NCBI GenBank assembly: GCA_030430975.1
Contig: JAUIKB010000342.1
Span: 1 to 6,486 of the forward strand
DNA length: 6,486 nt
Direction of reading: 5' to 3'
DNA from: Polyangia bacterium
Lineage (GTDB): Bacteria > Myxococcota_A > Polyangia > Polyangiales > Polyangiaceae
A program made the translations under genes and the position numbers. Position 1 is the stretch's first letter, and every line of letters starts with the position of its first letter. The notes under the pieces were generated by a model that was not told the DNA's origin, made no database searches, and saw only the letters and a program-made list of their open reading frames with translations. Below are positions 5,036 through 6,486 of the stretch, one piece after another.

Positions 5036-6184
5036 GTGCCGCTCCGAAACCGTGTCGGTTGGCTGCTCATGGTGGCGTGCAGTCCCGTTCATCACGGCGC
5101 CCCGCGAACGTCGACTCCACCGCCGCAGCGTGCCCAGCCAGCAACGCGCCTCTCAAGCGCGCCGGTGACCGCGCGCGCGCCAGCACCGGTTGATACTCAG
5201 GCGCCAGCGCGACCGATCGGCTGGCTCAAGGGGCAGACCCATGTTCACACGTCCCGGTCGTACGACGCTTCGACCCCTCCTGAGGACGTGGTCCGGTTCT
5301 ACGCGGAGCATGACTACGACTTTGTCGTGATCACGGATCACAACCGAGTCACGGCCGTCTCAGCTCCAGCAGGATCGGACCTGCTCGTGTTCGCGGGTGC
5401 GGAATTGACGCAGAACTCTAGCGTCTGCAAGCCGGGCCCTGCCAAGGGGTTCCGGTGCCTCTTCCACACCAGTGCCGTTTTCGCGGACGCGGCGCGCGAC
5501 CCCGCCGGCGGCGAGCGGTTCACACCCAGCTACCAAGTCGGGCGCTTCGATGCCTACCGAACGCAGTTCGAGTACGCGACACGAACCTTGGGCGGCCTGG
5601 CGATCCTCAATCACCCGCAGTTCCACTTCGCGGCGAACGCTCGCCTGATCGCTCGACTCGCCCAGCGTGGACTGCGCCACGTCGAACTCTTCAATGCGGC
5701 GCTGAGTTCACAGAATCCAAACGGTAAAGCCAACGCCGAGCGCTCTGCTGAGCGACTCTGGGACGCAGTCCTGAGCGCGGGGGGGCGAGTGTTCGCCGTG
5801 GCAGCCGACGATGCACACCATTTCGCGGACGCTGTCGACCGGCGGCGTAACGGGAAGTCCGCCTACGTCGGCGACCGCGCATGGATAGAGGTGCGTGCTC
5901 GACGTGATGCGGACTCCATTCGAGCCGCGCTCAACGCAGGAGACTTCTACGCCACTACCGGTCCCAAAGTGACGGATCTGAAGCGTGCTTTCGACGAATA
6001 TCGCGTAGCGATCGATGCGAATTCTCAGCCGGTTCGCATCCAATTCGTGGGTCCTGGCGGCAAGGTGCTCAGCGAAACGAACGGCGTTACTGCGACCCAT
6101 TCCGGAGGCGACGAGCCGTACATCCGTGCTCGCATACTAGCGCAAGACGGCGGGCGCGCCTGGTTGCAGCCGGCGTGGCGCTAG
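5036..6184 (+). CDS. PHP-domain metallohydrolase (CehA/McbA-like), probable lipoprotein
   Basis: This 382-residue protein has a PHP (polymerase and histidinol phosphatase) fold, a metal-dependent hydrolase domain. Metal-ligand motifs appear in order: THVHT with His69 and His71, ITDHN with Asp101 and His102, GAELT with Glu123, LNHPQFH with His193, and AADDAHH (256-262) with Asp258/Asp259 and His261. The later GDRAWIEVRA and LNAGDFYATTGP stretches are typical of CehA/McbA-like members, most of which have unknown substrates. The first 15 residues (VGWLLMVAC at 7-15) resemble a short lipoprotein signal with Cys15, and residues 16-60 form a Pro/Ala/Thr-rich linker, so the enzyme is probably tethered outside the cytoplasm. 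The GTG at 5036 is the first possible start, because an in-frame TGA lies at 5030-5032. No strong ribosome site precedes it, and the signal is short. An N-terminal frameshift or a different start is therefore possible. The Ser/Thr kinase gene starts 76 bp downstream on the same strand. Confidence 0.9.
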   Translation: MPLRNRVGWLLMVACSPVHHGAPRTSTPPPQRAQPATRLSSAPVTARAPAPVDTQAPARPIGWLKGQTHVHTSRSYDASTPPEDVVRFYAEHDYDFVVITDHNRVTAVSAPAGSDLLVFAGAELTQNSSVCKPGPAKGFRCLFHTSAVFADAARDPAGGERFTPSYQVGRFDAYRTQFEYATRTLGGLAILNHPQFHFAANARLIARLAQRGLRHVELFNAALSSQNPNGKANAERSAERLWDAVLSAGGRVFAVAADDAHHFADAVDRRRNGKSAYVGDRAWIEVRARRDADSIRAALNAGDFYATTGPKVTDLKRAFDEYRVAIDANSQPVRIQFVGPGGKVLSETNGVTATHSGGDEPYIRARILAQDGGRAWLQPAWR

Positions 6185-6260
6185 CCATACGAGCCGAGCC
6201 CGGGGCCGATGCCAGCTCTTGCGCCCGGGACCGACGCTGAGGCAGGCTCAGCCGAGGGTA

Positions 6261-6486
6261 GTGAGCTTTTCCTTCGATTCCGACGCAGATACGCAAGTCA
6301 GGGATATTCCTGATATCCGACCGACGCTGCCGAGCTTCGATGGCGAGGTCACGCTGGTCAATCCAGCCCCAGCCCAGATCGGCAGCGGCTTTGCCGCCCG
6401 CTACGCTAACAGCATGCCGCTCGGCGAGGGGGGGATGGGCGAAGTCCTCGCGGTGCGCGATCAGAGTATCGGACGCGAAGTAGCCA
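6261..6486 (+). CDS. Serine/threonine protein kinase, N-terminal part (partial)
   Basis: The gene runs off the right edge, leaving 75 codons and one base. Residues 1-46 are an acidic, probably disordered leader (for example LPSFDGEVTLV). At residue 48 a kinase domain begins: Tyr48, then the glycine-rich ATP loop LGEGGMGEV (54-62), then VRDQSIGREVA (65-75), where the next codons should give the catalytic Lys of the VA-x-K motif. This GEGGMGEV pattern is the hallmark of bacterial Hanks-type kinases, which phosphorylate Ser/Thr on partner proteins and are abundant in myxobacteria. The start is the GTG at 6261, preceded by GAGGG only two bases away, which is closer than usual. No ATG occurs in frame before Met52 at the kinase boundary. 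The frame is open further upstream into the PHP gene, so the exact start is uncertain. Any transmembrane or sensor region would lie beyond the window. Confidence 0.88.
   Translation, partial: MSFSFDSDADTQVRDIPDIRPTLPSFDGEVTLVNPAPAQIGSGFAARYANSMPLGEGGMGEVLAVRDQSIGREVA

Noticed and set aside
5026..5190. ATGATG start at 5026 in another frame upstream of the PHP gene.
   Set aside because: The frame gives a short peptide with no features that then stops. The PHP domain frame is open from the GTG at 5036, so no frameshift is needed to explain it.
6199..6229. CCCGGG repeated at 6199-6204 and 6224-6229 as a possible terminator of the PHP gene.
   Set aside because: The stem is only 6 bp, the motif is self-complementary, the loop is long and no T-run follows.
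6302..6318. Perfect inverted repeat GGATAT-N5-ATATCC.
   Set aside because: It falls inside the kinase coding sequence (encoding part of RDIPDIRP), and a 6-bp palindrome is plausible by chance. It could matter only if the true kinase start lies further downstream.

Overview
The window reads as chromosomal DNA from a high-GC Gram-negative bacterium. A myxobacterium-like member of the Myxococcota is the best guess. The grounds are GC-rich genes, frequent GTG starts, Ala/Pro/Thr-rich lipoproteins and a eukaryotic-type Ser/Thr kinase. No database search was possible, so the taxonomy is inference. I see no rRNA or tRNA gene, insertion sequence, CRISPR array or phage gene. Coding density is high and no gene-free stretch exceeds 300 bases.

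Layout from the left. The 5' part of tyrS (minus, running off the left edge) is divergent from a small cytoplasmic FKBP-type prolyl isomerase (plus). That gene meets pheA (minus) tail to tail with the two stop codons touching. pheA, the bifunctional chorismate mutase/prephenate dehydratase, is the last gene of a tight minus-strand three-gene cluster. Its two upstream genes are tandem paralogues of a family I do not recognise. The nearer one shares a TGATG stop/start overlap with pheA. A strong hairpin terminator separates this cluster from a minus-strand pair: a FadR-like GntR regulator followed by a one-domain SCP2 sterol/lipid-carrier protein. A 17-bp palindrome of GntR/FadR type lies just upstream of the regulator and is probably its own operator.

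The right part holds a minus-strand gene for a small low-complexity lipoprotein with its own terminator. It is divergent from a plus-strand PHP-fold metallohydrolase (CehA/McbA-like) that begins with a short lipobox-like sequence. The window ends in the first 75 codons of a Ser/Thr protein kinase (plus), cut just after the glycine-rich loop.

Functionally, tyrS and pheA are both aromatic amino-acid genes (tyrosine charging, phenylalanine synthesis), but they are not co-transcribed here. The regulator plus SCP2 pair suggests lipid or acyl-CoA responsive control. The unusual element is the tandem paralogue pair coupled to pheA. I see no defence system, mobile element or obvious new multi-gene machine.
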